From Candidatus Thiodiazotropha sp. 'RUGA' (GTDB lineage: Bacteria; Pseudomonadota; Gammaproteobacteria; Chromatiales; Chromatiaceae), in assembly GCA_016842065.1 (NCBI GenBank), contig JAEPDS010000035.1, positions 1 through 35,897 of the forward strand: DNA of 35,897 bases, in the 5' to 3' direction. The position numbers were made by a program, and so were the translations under genes. Under the pieces are notes generated by a model. The model saw only the letters and a program-made list of their open reading frames with translations. It made no database searches and was not told the origin of the DNA. Of the stretch, positions 7,809-15,451 are shown piece after piece (positions within the stretch are counted from its first letter, which is position 1; each line of letters begins with the position of its first letter).

Positions 7809-8753
7809 GTGAACTTTCGGATTGTGTGGATTGGTTTCTGTTTGCTGTTCACTTCTGTGCAGAGCAGCGCAGGGTCAATCTATAAGAATGGCTTTGATAT
7901 TACAGATGCGACGATCGAGATTTCAGAAATTCTACCTGGCGGACCGCCTCGTGATGGGATACCGTCGATTGATGAACCCCAATTCGTGCCTGCCAAACAG
8001 GCAGACTTTTTAAAACCACAGGACCGAATACTGGGGGTTGTAAGGAATGGTGTTGTAAAGGCCTATCCAATCAATATTTTAAACTGGCATGAAATTGTCA
8101 ATGACCGTTTCAGGCAGGAACCGATCGTCATCACTTTCTGCCCGCTCTGTGGTACGGGTATGGCATTCGAAGCAACGGTCAGAGGTGAACCCCTTAAGTT
8201 TGGCGTGTCCGGCTTGCTCTACAACAGCGATGTACTGCTGTATGACCGTGCCAGTGAGTCTTTGTGGTCACAAATCATGAAGCAGAGTATCAGCGGAAAG
8301 TATCAGGGGAATCGTTTACGCCATGTTCCCTTACAACACACCAATTGGGGCGACTGGTCTGATCGATATCCTGATACATTGGTACTGTCTGATGAGACAG
8401 GCTTTTCAAGAGACTACACGCGTTCACCCTATCGGGGCTACGACAAGAGCCGGGATCTCTATTTTCCGGTAGAGTTTCGGGCCAAGGGATACCATCCGAA
8501 AGAACGGGTGCTCGGATTGGAAGTGAATGGCGCCTACAAGGCCTACCCTTTCATAGAGTTGTCTAAAACAGATGGATCGATCGAAGAGAGTCTGGCTGGC
8601 CAACAGTTGACAGTTAAGTATGATATGCAAAACCAGACGGCCAATGCCTATGATCTGTCGGGTGATCTACTGCCAAGCACTACCGCTTTCTGGTTTGCCT
8701 GGTATGCGTTTCATCCTCAAACAGAGATTTATAGAGCGACTGATCTGGAATGA
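7809..8753 (+). CDS. DUF3179 domain-containing secreted protein
   Basis: This 314-residue protein starts with GTG, preceded by GAGG at about 7798-7801. It has a signal peptide of about 22 residues (cut near SAG-S). The rest matches the DUF3179 family. A CPLCGTG motif (Cys111 and Cys114) follows a hydrophobic strand, and later come conserved SLWSQ, W and SRDYTRSPY segments. The function of the family is unknown. The CxxC pair suggests metal or heme binding or redox activity in the periplasm. The gene stands alone, with about 157 bases to mrfB and a convergent neighbour downstream. Confidence 0.85.
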   Translation: MNFRIVWIGFCLLFTSVQSSAGSIYKNGFDITDATIEISEILPGGPPRDGIPSIDEPQFVPAKQADFLKPQDRILGVVRNGVVKAYPINILNWHEIVNDRFRQEPIVITFCPLCGTGMAFEATVRGEPLKFGVSGLLYNSDVLLYDRASESLWSQIMKQSISGKYQGNRLRHVPLQHTNWGDWSDRYPDTLVLSDETGFSRDYTRSPYRGYDKSRDLYFPVEFRAKGYHPKERVLGLEVNGAYKAYPFIELSKTDGSIEESLAGQQLTVKYDMQNQTANAYDLSGDLLPSTTAFWFAWYAFHPQTEIYRATDLE

Positions 8754-8817
8754 AACATTCACTTTAGAGCCAACAGAGCCTGTTAACACAACTCCAATCA
8801 GCCCGGCAGGGACTATT

Positions 8818-9456
8818 CTATTCGGCTGAAAAGAAGATATCAGCGTACCAGGCCGTTGCCATGGATTCGGTATTGTCCGTATCGCTCATGATTGCAACCA
8901 CATCAATGATCTCTATCTCTTCGCCGAAAAAATTCTTGAAATCCTCTCTGACATTGCGTTTTTCCGTTTGCCATTGACCTGCCTGCTGATCACCGGATTG
9001 AACAGCCACCATCATGGATTGACCGGTGTAAGCACTGGCCCAAACAGTGCTCACAGGCTGACTGCTTGACCAGACATAGTTCATCGAACGTGTCCGCCAA
9101 GGGGCCCAGCCACCCTCTTTGACCACATAGATACGTGCCGGATAGTCATCACCTGATTTGGATTGCTCATCCGGCTTATCCAATACACGATCGATTTTCC
9201 AGCGCCAGTTCAGGTATGGAGTTTTATTCAGATCGACTTTGATCCGTTTCGCCAAGGCCGAGGCGCTGCTCTGACTGATCGCCTTCAGACTGGCTGGTTC
9301 CGTCTTATCATCACCGGCCTGATAAGTTGTATTGCCCTTGAAACTGACTTCAGTCCAATCCTCAACCGGCAACATATCGACCGTAATAGTCTGTTCTGCA
9401 AAGACGACAGCAGGCAGTAGCGTCAGAAGAGCGGAAAAACCGGTTTGTGTTCGCAT
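8818..9456 (-). CDS. DUF3047 domain-containing secreted protein
   Basis: This 212-residue protein has a signal peptide (about residues 1-20, ending VFA). The body matches DUF3047, a family of unknown function with a predicted carbohydrate-binding-like beta fold. Recognisable segments are LNWRWKID, the DDYPARIYVV strand and the RNVREDFKNFFGEE stretch. It is convergent with the DUF3179 gene, and 64 bases without a clear terminator separate them. Its promoter should lie in the 140-base gap behind clpX, which contains a long-armed inverted repeat. Confidence 0.85.
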   Translation of the reverse strand: MRTQTGFSALLTLLPAVVFAEQTITVDMLPVEDWTEVSFKGNTTYQAGDDKTEPASLKAISQSSASALAKRIKVDLNKTPYLNWRWKIDRVLDKPDEQSKSGDDYPARIYVVKEGGWAPWRTRSMNYVWSSSQPVSTVWASAYTGQSMMVAVQSGDQQAGQWQTEKRNVREDFKNFFGEEIEIIDVVAIMSDTDNTESMATAWYADIFFSAE

Positions 9457-9516
9457 CTGATTACCCTAATTATTCCGATGACCGTATATTGGATACAGTC
9501 ACTGTTAATCTGCAAA

Positions 9517-9557
9517 AGTATAGACAGCCCCGGCACAAAGCGTACAAGGTCTATACT
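9517..9557. repeat. inverted repeat in the clpX/DUF3047 gap
   Basis: Perfect 9-base arms (AGTATAGAC at 9517-9525 and GTCTATACT at 9549-9557) are separated by 23 bases. It lies about 60 bases upstream of the DUF3047 start and 40 bases past the clpX stop. There is no T-run on the clpX side, so an operator or RNA stem is as likely as a terminator. Confidence 0.45.
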
Positions 9558-9596
9558 CGCAAACCAACGATTAGGATTCAAAAATAGCTCTGCTCT

Positions 9597-10868
9597 TTAT
9601 CCGGTTTGACGTTGAGTTGCTTCTTCATCGCACGAGATTGTTACGGCAATCTCCTGGGCCACATGTTTTTCATCGATCAGGCAGGCTTTGGCGCCATCAA
9701 TGGATGGCATTTCGTACATCACTTTTCGCAGTAGGCCCTCCATCACGCCACGCAACCCTCTGGCCCCGGTACCACGATCGAGAGCCTGCCGGGCAATGGC
9801 GGTCAGTGCCTCGTCAGTAAATTCCAGTTTCACCCCCTCGAACTCAAACAGTCTCTGATATTGTCGTTGCAGAGCATTACGCGGTTGAGTGAGGATCTTC
9901 ACCAAAGCCTGTTCATCCAGGTCATGCAACGCGGTAATTACCGGAAAACGGCCAATAAACTCCGGAATCAGGCCAAAATGGCGTAAATCCTCAGGTTGTA
10001 CCTCTTCGAAGAGTCTAAGTTGATCATAGGCCTTACTGGTGTCCGATAGATCGACATGAAATCCGATTCCACCCTTACCGGTATTCATCCGTTTCTCCAG
10101 CAACCGCTCCAGCCCGGCAAATGCCCCGCCTGCAATGAACAGGATGTTGCGTGTGTCGATAAAAAGCTCTTCAGCAGACTCTTTGCGACCCTTCTGACTC
10201 AGTTTTACCCGGGTACCTTCCACCAGTTTCAAGAGGGCCTGTTGTACCCCCTCTCCCGAGACATCCCGGGTTCCATGTGATGTTTCGCCGGAACGGGCCA
10301 ACTTATCAATTTCATCGATATAGATAATGCCCCATTCGGCCAGTTCCCGATTACCATCCGCACTGTCAAGCAGGCGCACTATGATGCTTTCCACATCTTC
10401 GCCCACATAACCAGCCTGGGTCAGGGTTGTCGCATCGGCAATCACAAACGGCACTCCGACGATACGCGCCAGAGTACTTGCCAGCAGGGTCTTGCCGGTA
10501 CCAGAGGGGCCAAGCAACAGGATATTCGATTTCTCGATCTCCACATCCTGCTCGTTGCTGGTTGGCATCTGTGTGCTGTTTTGCTCCATGCTGAGGCGTT
10601 TGTAGTGATTGTACACCGCCACTGCCAATGTCTCTTTTGCCAGCCCCTGATCAACCACATAGCGATCCAGCTGCTCTTTCAGCTGGGTCGGCTTAAGCAT
10701 ATTTTCAAACGGTTTGCTGGTGGAGCGACGTCTACCCCAGCTGGCGACAACCTGAGCGGCAAGGCGCACGCACTCCTCGCAGATATGTCCCTCTATTCCG
10801 GCAATCAGTGGGACATCCGGTGTCTGCTGTTCACCGCAGAAAGAGCAGTGTTTGTGATTATCAGTCAT
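9597..10868 (-). CDS. clpX: nif-linked ClpX-type AAA+ unfoldase
   Basis: This 423-residue protein is a full-length ClpX paralogue. The N-terminal zinc-binding domain has Cys8, Cys11, Cys30 and Cys33. Walker A is GPSGTGKT (120-127), the pore loop is GYVG (153-156), and Walker B is IIYIDEID (181-188). The IGF loop that docks on ClpP is intact at 268-270. ClpX feeds tagged substrates to ClpP. A second clpX lies at the end of the nifUSV-cysE-nifWZM group in Azotobacter vinelandii, where it affects turnover of cofactor-assembly proteins. The position here is the same, 19 bases after nifM, so a nif-specific role is likely. It is the last gene of the nifV operon. Confidence 0.92.
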   Translation of the reverse strand: MTDNHKHCSFCGEQQTPDVPLIAGIEGHICEECVRLAAQVVASWGRRRSTSKPFENMLKPTQLKEQLDRYVVDQGLAKETLAVAVYNHYKRLSMEQNSTQMPTSNEQDVEIEKSNILLLGPSGTGKTLLASTLARIVGVPFVIADATTLTQAGYVGEDVESIIVRLLDSADGNRELAEWGIIYIDEIDKLARSGETSHGTRDVSGEGVQQALLKLVEGTRVKLSQKGRKESAEELFIDTRNILFIAGGAFAGLERLLEKRMNTGKGGIGFHVDLSDTSKAYDQLRLFEEVQPEDLRHFGLIPEFIGRFPVITALHDLDEQALVKILTQPRNALQRQYQRLFEFEGVKLEFTDEALTAIARQALDRGTGARGLRGVMEGLLRKVMYEMPSIDGAKACLIDEKHVAQEIAVTISCDEEATQRQTG

Positions 10869-10887
10869 TTGTTCTCACGTGACCTGG

Positions 10888-11757
10888 CTAGGCAGGAAGT
10901 TTGGTTTGCAGACTGTTGAGCCAGGACTTCTGACAATTGCGTCGCTGGCGTTCAGTAAGGATTTCGCGGATCCTTGGCGCGGCTTTTGATAAAGGGACAC
11001 GTTTGGCCGGTTTGATCTTCTCGCAATAGAGGATATGCAGCCCCATATCCGACTCCACGATCGGACTGATTTCATCCAACTGCATGTTAAACAGCTCTGC
11101 ATCCAATGCTTCATAGAGTTGTCCCCTCGATATCTCTCCCAGTTTGCCACCCTCCATTGCAGTGGGGCACTCAGAATAGCGTTTGGCAAACTGCTCAAAT
11201 CGATTCACTCGACCGGCGAGTTTTTCAATTACGTTCTCCATTCGGCTATAGGCGGCAGATCGGGTATTCTCAGGAAAATCCGGATTAATCGTAATCAGAA
11301 TGTGGCGGGCTATGCGTGTTTCAGGTGTCTGAAAACGATCATGATGCATTTCGTAAAACAACTGGATATCGAGATCATTGATATCGGCACCACGAGAGGC
11401 GACTTTCTGCATCACTCTGTCAAACAGCAGTTCGCGATAGAGTGCACTGCGCAGGCCATCCACATCCAACCCATTGTCCTGCAGGTCGCTGGTGAACTCC
11501 TCATTACTCTGATAACGTTCAGCCACTTCCTGAATCGCACTGTCCAACTGCTGCTCGGAGACAATCACCGTTTCAGCTTCTTTACTGGCGATCACCTGAG
11601 ATTCAAGCTCAAAGCTTTTTGTCGCTATCTTGTAAACAGCTTCATTCTCAACCGGGTTGAGTTGTGTCAGGTTCTTCTGGTACTTGCTCAGTGCATTACG
11701 CAACATGTGATAGCTGAATACCGGTGAAACCTCTGGTTTTTTTTCAGCCAAATTCAT
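10888..11757 (-). CDS. nifM: NifM, peptidyl-prolyl isomerase for NifH maturation
   Basis: NifM is a PpiC-type prolyl isomerase that helps the Fe protein NifH fold into an active dimer. The 289-residue protein has a helical N-terminal half (SurA-like) and a parvulin domain from about residue 140. The parvulin motifs include the RIARHILITI strand and the GGKLGEISRGQL and GLHILYCEKI segments. Its ATG overlaps the nifZ stop in an ATGA arrangement, so it is translationally coupled. It belongs to the nifV-cysE-TPR-nifW-nifZ-nifM-clpX operon. Confidence 0.92.
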   Translation of the reverse strand: MNLAEKKPEVSPVFSYHMLRNALSKYQKNLTQLNPVENEAVYKIATKSFELESQVIASKEAETVIVSEQQLDSAIQEVAERYQSNEEFTSDLQDNGLDVDGLRSALYRELLFDRVMQKVASRGADINDLDIQLFYEMHHDRFQTPETRIARHILITINPDFPENTRSAAYSRMENVIEKLAGRVNRFEQFAKRYSECPTAMEGGKLGEISRGQLYEALDAELFNMQLDEISPIVESDMGLHILYCEKIKPAKRVPLSKAAPRIREILTERQRRNCQKSWLNSLQTKLPA

Positions 11758-12212
11758 CTTCCCTCCTCAAGTCCGGGATTCAGAAAATCCAATGCACTTT
11801 CAGGTACCAGCAGGGTTCTGCCGTTAAAACGGGCATGATATGCGGGACCACCAGGATTATCTCTCAAGGTCTTTTCGATCTCACCTTCATCCCCCGGATT
11901 GGCAATCACATCGCCTTTCAGTACCAGCGGGATCTTCGGTGTGATCTTGTCTCTGAATTCAAAACGGGTTGGTATCCAGGGGTCACTCTCAAGTTGCAAC
12001 TCCTGTTCACGACAGCCCACCCGCCGATTCTGGTCGATAAAGTCAACTGTGTAGATCAACTGATCCTGCAGAAAGGTGCCCACATCCCTTACGTAACCGA
12101 CACTGCCCCGACGGATTAACAGTCGACCGGTAACCTCACCGGGATAGGTGCCATCATTACGCAGGTTGCGAATCACGCGAACTGCTTCACCATATTCATA
12201 CTTTGGGCGCAA
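11754..12212 (-). CDS. nifZ: NifZ, MoFe protein maturation factor
   Basis: NifZ takes part in forming the second P-cluster of the MoFe protein. The recognisable core begins RPKYEYGEAVRVIRNLRNDG and continues with RRGSVGYVRDVGTFLQDQ. The start is uncertain. An upstream ATG at 12251 would overlap nifW by 56 bases and add 13 residues not seen in the family. The TTG at 12212-12210 gives the usual N-terminus just before RPKY and has an AGGTGG ribosome site 6 bases upstream, so it is preferred (152 residues). The gene overlaps the nifW end by 17 bases and nifM by 4, consistent with tight coupling. Confidence 0.9.
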   Translation of the reverse strand: MRPKYEYGEAVRVIRNLRNDGTYPGEVTGRLLIRRGSVGYVRDVGTFLQDQLIYTVDFIDQNRRVGCREQELQLESDPWIPTRFEFRDKITPKIPLVLKGDVIANPGDEGEIEKTLRDNPGGPAYHARFNGRTLLVPESALDFLNPGLEEGR

Positions 12213-12546
12213 GACTATCCACCTGCTGACTAAGATCCATGAGTGGCACACTGACTGTTACCGGCTCATGCATACGGAAAACTTTAAAGACCTTCTCAGT
12301 CATTGCATCAGATTCAACAAAATCACTGTATGCACTGCTCAACATTCCCGCATAGAGTTGATACTTTTCGTCATCACTTTCAGGCATGGAAGGAATCTCA
12401 TCCAGGTAGTCATGAAAACGCTGCAGAATATGCAAACGATTGACATGCACCACTGAAGGGTCATACTCGATATCAAAATACTCCAGGAAGTCCTCAGCGC
12501 TGCTGAGTTCATCCATATCCAGCTCGAATTCACTCTCACTCATCAT
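12196..12546 (-). CDS. nifW: NifW, nitrogenase stabilising/protective protein
   Basis: NifW binds immature MoFe protein and protects it or helps its maturation. The 116-residue acidic protein shows the family pattern. An LSSAEDFLEYFDIEYDP stretch (about 14-30) is followed by NRLHILQRF and a C-terminal segment FRMHEPVTVSVPL. Its length is typical. AGGAG precedes the ATG. It sits between the TPR gene (19 bases upstream) and nifZ (overlapping). Confidence 0.93.
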   Translation of the reverse strand: MMSESEFELDMDELSSAEDFLEYFDIEYDPSVVHVNRLHILQRFHDYLDEIPSMPESDDEKYQLYAGMLSSAYSDFVESDAMTEKVFKVFRMHEPVTVSVPLMDLSQQVDSLAPKV

Positions 12547-12565
12547 TCAGCTCCTGTATCTTATG

Positions 12566-13090
12566 TTATGCCGATACACTGTCGGTTTGACAGTTCAGCG
12601 CATTACGGACAACTTCAAGCAGAGCCTGAGCACCAAGACGATCCTTGGAATCAAGTTCTGCTACTTTTTCAAGGCGTTCCAGTGCGGATTCATAGTTACC
12701 CAGTCGCAATTCCAGAAATCCGGATCCTTTCAGCGCCAGCATATAGAAACGGATCAGCGTCATCGAAATCATCACACCGCTACCCAAACGCCCTTCGCTC
12801 AGATCCCGCCAGTTGGTGGGAAATTCAAGCCTCTTGCCGATCACCATGAGTACCCGTTCAGCAACGATCAGTGCCTCTGGCAAGCGATGTTGGTAGTAGA
12901 AATAGCGGTAGAGCGCCACCAGGATCATGGGATGTTCCGGTTCCAGGAAATAGGCCCTGAGCAACGCCTTTTCTGCACTCTCACCTCCATAATTTTCAGC
13001 CGCACTATCCAGACACTGTTTGGCCTCTGAATTTAATACTTCGTCGAAATAGAGGTCCTCGCTATCAAAATCGAGAAGATCTACTGTCAT
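12566..13090 (-). CDS. nif-associated TPR-like protein (first paralogue)
   Basis: This 174-residue helical protein lies between cysE and nifW. Its start codon overlaps the cysE stop (ATGA), so it is coupled to the operon. The sequence reads as TPR-type helix pairs, for example [32 protein letters not shown], and [18 protein letters not shown] near the C-terminus. No enzyme motif was seen. It is clearly related to the 181-residue gene at 19716-20261. The two share an aromatic RYxFxxYQ segment, a central NWRDL/DWQQL stretch, and the C-terminal order D-x-x-D-x-x-GA-x-x-(L/I)-x-x-(V/L). A scaffold or chaperone role in nitrogenase assembly is plausible but inferred. Confidence 0.8.
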   Translation of the reverse strand: MTVDLLDFDSEDLYFDEVLNSEAKQCLDSAAENYGGESAEKALLRAYFLEPEHPMILVALYRYFYYQHRLPEALIVAERVLMVIGKRLEFPTNWRDLSEGRLGSGVMISMTLIRFYMLALKGSGFLELRLGNYESALERLEKVAELDSKDRLGAQALLEVVRNALNCQTDSVSA

Positions 13091-13884
13091 TTCACTGACT
13101 CCGTGACTACTGTCTCTGGGTTAACTGGTTCACAAACCAACATGGCATCACATTGGCGGCACTCATCCTCAGGTTTTTCACCACCGGGTAGACATCCGTA
13201 CACCCCAACCTCACTTTCCAGGATACGAATCCGTTCCAGCAGACAGTTGATCGCTTCGGCAACGGGATCCGGTATCAGATGGTGGTTCAGGTCAAAACCG
13301 TGCTCACTGCTAACACGCTGGGTTTGTACAACTTTGGCAGGTATGCCCACTACGGTTTTGTTAGCCGGCACGGCTGATACCACGACAGAATTGGCTCCGA
13401 CCCTGACCTCTTCTCCAACCTCGATAGGACCGAGAATTTTTGCACCGGCACCAACTACCACCCGATCTCCAAGTGTTGGATGGCGTTTGCCTTTGTTCCA
13501 CGAGACACCACCCAGGGTGACGCCATGGTAGAGTGTTACATCGTCCCCCACGACAGCCGTCTCTCCGATCACCACCCCGGTACCATGGTCGATGAAAAAA
13601 CGTCGGCCAATGGTTGCCCCGGGGTGGATATCGATACTGGTCCAGATCCGGCCGATGTAAGAGATAAGTCTAGGAAGATAGCGCCAGCCCCTTCTCCATA
13701 GGCGATTCGCCATTCGGTAAAGCATGATGGCATGTACCCCGGGATAGGTCGTGATGATCTCAAGACGGGTACGTGCAGCAGGATCACGATCGAATACACA
13801 TCGGATATCCTCCCCCACCATTTGCCAGACTGAACCTGGGCTGGAGGGTGATTCAACTTCAGCAATCGCTTCACTGTTCATCAT
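13087..13884 (-). CDS. cysE: nif-linked serine O-acetyltransferase
   Basis: CysE makes O-acetylserine from serine and acetyl-CoA for cysteine synthesis. The nif copy is thought to supply Cys for NifS and Fe-S clusters. The central left-handed beta-helix is plain, with hexapeptides through [19 protein letters not shown] and [14 protein letters not shown]. The catalytic His and Asp lie in [12 protein letters not shown]. The C-terminus carries an added Cys-rich segment ([10 protein letters not shown], in the last 25 residues) not usual in CysE. A GTG at 13896 is possible, but the ATG at 13884 overlaps the nifV stop as ATGA and has GGAG 11 bases upstream, so it is preferred (265 residues). Confidence 0.92.
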   Translation of the reverse strand: MMNSEAIAEVESPSSPGSVWQMVGEDIRCVFDRDPAARTRLEIITTYPGVHAIMLYRMANRLWRRGWRYLPRLISYIGRIWTSIDIHPGATIGRRFFIDHGTGVVIGETAVVGDDVTLYHGVTLGGVSWNKGKRHPTLGDRVVVGAGAKILGPIEVGEEVRVGANSVVVSAVPANKTVVGIPAKVVQTQRVSSEHGFDLNHHLIPDPVAEAINCLLERIRILESEVGVYGCLPGGEKPEDECRQCDAMLVCEPVNPETVVTESVK

Positions 13885-15035
13885 TGACGGGTCCACTCCT
13901 GTGATTCCTTATTGATCTCCAGATAGAAACGGCGTAGATCTCTTGGTCCTGGCGGTTGTTTGTTTTGTACAGCGTGGAGTCTCACCCTCAACAGGAGTGA
14001 TTCTGCCTGCGCCCGATTGAGTGCCATTCCCATGTCGGCATAAGCTTGTATGACCGCATGACTACCGGAGTGCTTACCCAAGACAAATTCATGGTCGCGT
14101 CCCAACTCCGCCGGATCAACACCCTGGTAATTGCGTCTGTCCTTCATCAGACCATCCACATGGATGCCGGCTTCGTGTGTAAACACACCGGCGCCTACCA
14201 GGCTTTTCTGCCATCCAACCTTTCTGCCGGAGGCGTACTCAACCAGTTCTGATAAGGAAGAGTATCGGGTCATGTCAATCTCATTTCCCTGATCGTGAAA
14301 GCGGCGTAATCCCATTACCACCTCTTCAAGTGGCGCATTGCCCGCCCGTTCTCCCAGGCCATGCACAGTCGTGTTGACATGTGTTGCGCCACCACGAATG
14401 GCGGCGAGGGTGTTCGCGGTAGCGAGACCCAGATCATCATGAGCATGCATCTCGATCTCAATATCCGAAACGGCACGAAGATCGCGGATGGCATCGTAGA
14501 CCTGAAAGGGTTCCATGATCCCTACGGTATCTGCGAAGCGAAACCGTCTTGCACCGGCAATTTCTGCCTGTTCGACCACCTGCCAGAGAAATTCCGGATC
14601 CGCACGTGAGGCATCTTCTCCACCAACGCAGACTTCAAGACCCAGATCCAAGGCTTCCTTGACACAAGGCCCGATCTGTTCAAGTACCCACTCCCTGGTA
14701 CGACCAAGCTTGTTACTGATCTGTTGATCGGAGACCGGCATCGAGAGATCCACCATCTGAACACCTAAGCCACGACAGTGGTTGATATCCTGACTGTGCA
14801 TACGACACCAGACCATCAGTCTGGCCTGAGTTACATTCGTCGCAATGGCCTGAATCGCTTCACGCTCTTCAGCCCCCATTGCCGGAATGCCAACTTCAAG
14901 TTCAGAGATACCCAACTCGTCCAGCGAGCGACTGATGGCAAGTTTTTCCTGTAGGGTAAATGAGACCCCGGCAGACTGTTCACCGTCTCTGAGGGTGGTA
15001 TCGTTGATCGTGACTTTGGATGGCTTGGATTGCAT
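13881..15035 (-). CDS. nifV: NifV, homocitrate synthase
   Basis: NifV condenses acetyl-CoA and 2-oxoglutarate to (R)-homocitrate, the organic ligand of FeMo-cofactor. The 384-residue protein shows the DRE-TIM family signatures [16 protein letters not shown] (about 11-26) and [19 protein letters not shown] with the HxH metal ligands. It also shows [15 protein letters not shown], and [13 protein letters not shown] in the middle. It is the first gene of the nifV-to-clpX operon, with its own sigma-54 promoter 27 bases upstream. AAGGAG precedes the ATG and lies inside a small inverted repeat. Confidence 0.96.
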   Translation of the reverse strand: MQSKPSKVTINDTTLRDGEQSAGVSFTLQEKLAISRSLDELGISELEVGIPAMGAEEREAIQAIATNVTQARLMVWCRMHSQDINHCRGLGVQMVDLSMPVSDQQISNKLGRTREWVLEQIGPCVKEALDLGLEVCVGGEDASRADPEFLWQVVEQAEIAGARRFRFADTVGIMEPFQVYDAIRDLRAVSDIEIEMHAHDDLGLATANTLAAIRGGATHVNTTVHGLGERAGNAPLEEVVMGLRRFHDQGNEIDMTRYSSLSELVEYASGRKVGWQKSLVGAGVFTHEAGIHVDGLMKDRRNYQGVDPAELGRDHEFVLGKHSGSHAVIQAYADMGMALNRAQAESLLLRVRLHAVQNKQPPGPRDLRRFYLEINKESQEWTRQ

Positions 15036-15041
15036 AACGGT

Positions 15042-15059
15042 CTCCTTGTTAATAAGGAG
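15042..15059 (-). promoter_or_regulatory. stem-loop covering the nifV ribosome site
   Basis: On the mRNA strand a perfect CTCCTT (6) loop AAGGAG (6) inverted repeat contains the nifV Shine-Dalgarno sequence, 6 bases before the ATG. The predicted transcription start is around 15051, inside the repeat. If so, the left arm may not be fully transcribed, and the effect depends on the exact start. Confidence 0.45.
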
Positions 15060-15061
15060 TT

Positions 15062-15077
15062 TGCAATCACTGTGCCA
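15062..15077 (-). promoter_or_regulatory. sigma-54 promoter of nifV
   Basis: On the minus strand the sequence reads TGGCAC-AGTGA-TTGCA, a perfect match to the -24/-12 consensus with 5-base spacing. It lies just upstream of nifV. Confidence 0.92.
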
Positions 15078-15150
15078 TGATATTTATATCTTATTTTTCA
15101 ATATGATAAAGAACTTGCGACAGACGACCGAGTGTTTGGTTACTACGAAT

Positions 15151-15166
15151 TGTAGGAAAGGCGACA
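15151..15166. promoter_or_regulatory. NifA upstream activator site for nifV
   Basis: TGT-N10-ACA matches the NifA consensus exactly and lies about 75-90 bases upstream of the -24 box. Its right half is AGGCGACAAT, shared with the site upstream of iscA. Confidence 0.8.
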
Positions 15167-15189
15167 ATACCACCATTGGTGCTATTGTC
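15163..15189. repeat. 27-bp near-perfect palindrome beside the nifV NifA site
   Basis: GACAATA (15163-15169) pairs with TATTGTC (15183-15189), and the inner CACCA pairs with TGGTG around a single T at 15176. Only one base pair breaks the symmetry. It overlaps the right end of the NifA site. It could bind a dimeric regulator or form a cruciform, and no T-run is present. Confidence 0.5.
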
Positions 15190-15390
15190 ATCGATTGATC
15201 CCTAAGCCAGAGGGGTTCATGACGAGTCAACGGCAACGCCATTTTTACCGCTGTTGTTTGAGTTACCTGCTTTGAAGTCATGCAACACATTTCTGAAATA
15301 GTCGCACTCTACGATCAGGCGCTTTTTCTCCAAGATTAGCGTCTCCAGATCCTGACTCAATAGATGAGAGAGTAAGAGCTGCCGATGCTC
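15190..15390. other. spacer between nifV promoter and nifS terminator
   Basis: No supported gene lies in these 200 bases. A minus-strand frame (15408-15217, 63 codons) reads like a helical protein but has only a TTG start inside the terminator stem. It is treated as non-coding or as a gene remnant. Confidence 0.45.
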
Positions 15391-15418
15391 AAAAAAATAC
15401 CGCAGCAAGCTGCGGTAT
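15391..15418 (-). terminator. intrinsic terminator after nifS
   Basis: A perfect 10-bp stem (ATACCGCAGC/GCTGCGGTAT, 15397-15406 with 15409-15418) is followed on the minus strand by a run of seven T. It lies 33 bases beyond the nifS stop and should end the iscA-nifU-nifS transcript. Confidence 0.9.
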
Positions 15419-15451
15419 CGAACAGAGAGAAATCAGCCAATGCTGAATAAA

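Noticed and set aside
11035-11727. 230-codon plus-strand frame opposite nifM
   Set aside because: Shadow of nifM. Composition and lack of ribosome site argue against a gene.
12213-12251. ATG start of nifZ at 12251
   Set aside because: Extra residues are not family-like and only come from reading the end of nifW in another frame. A TTG with a good ribosome site lies at the conserved start.
15217-15408. 63-codon minus-strand frame between nifS and nifV
   Set aside because: Only a TTG start, which lies inside the nifS terminator stem, and no ribosome site. It may be a remnant.
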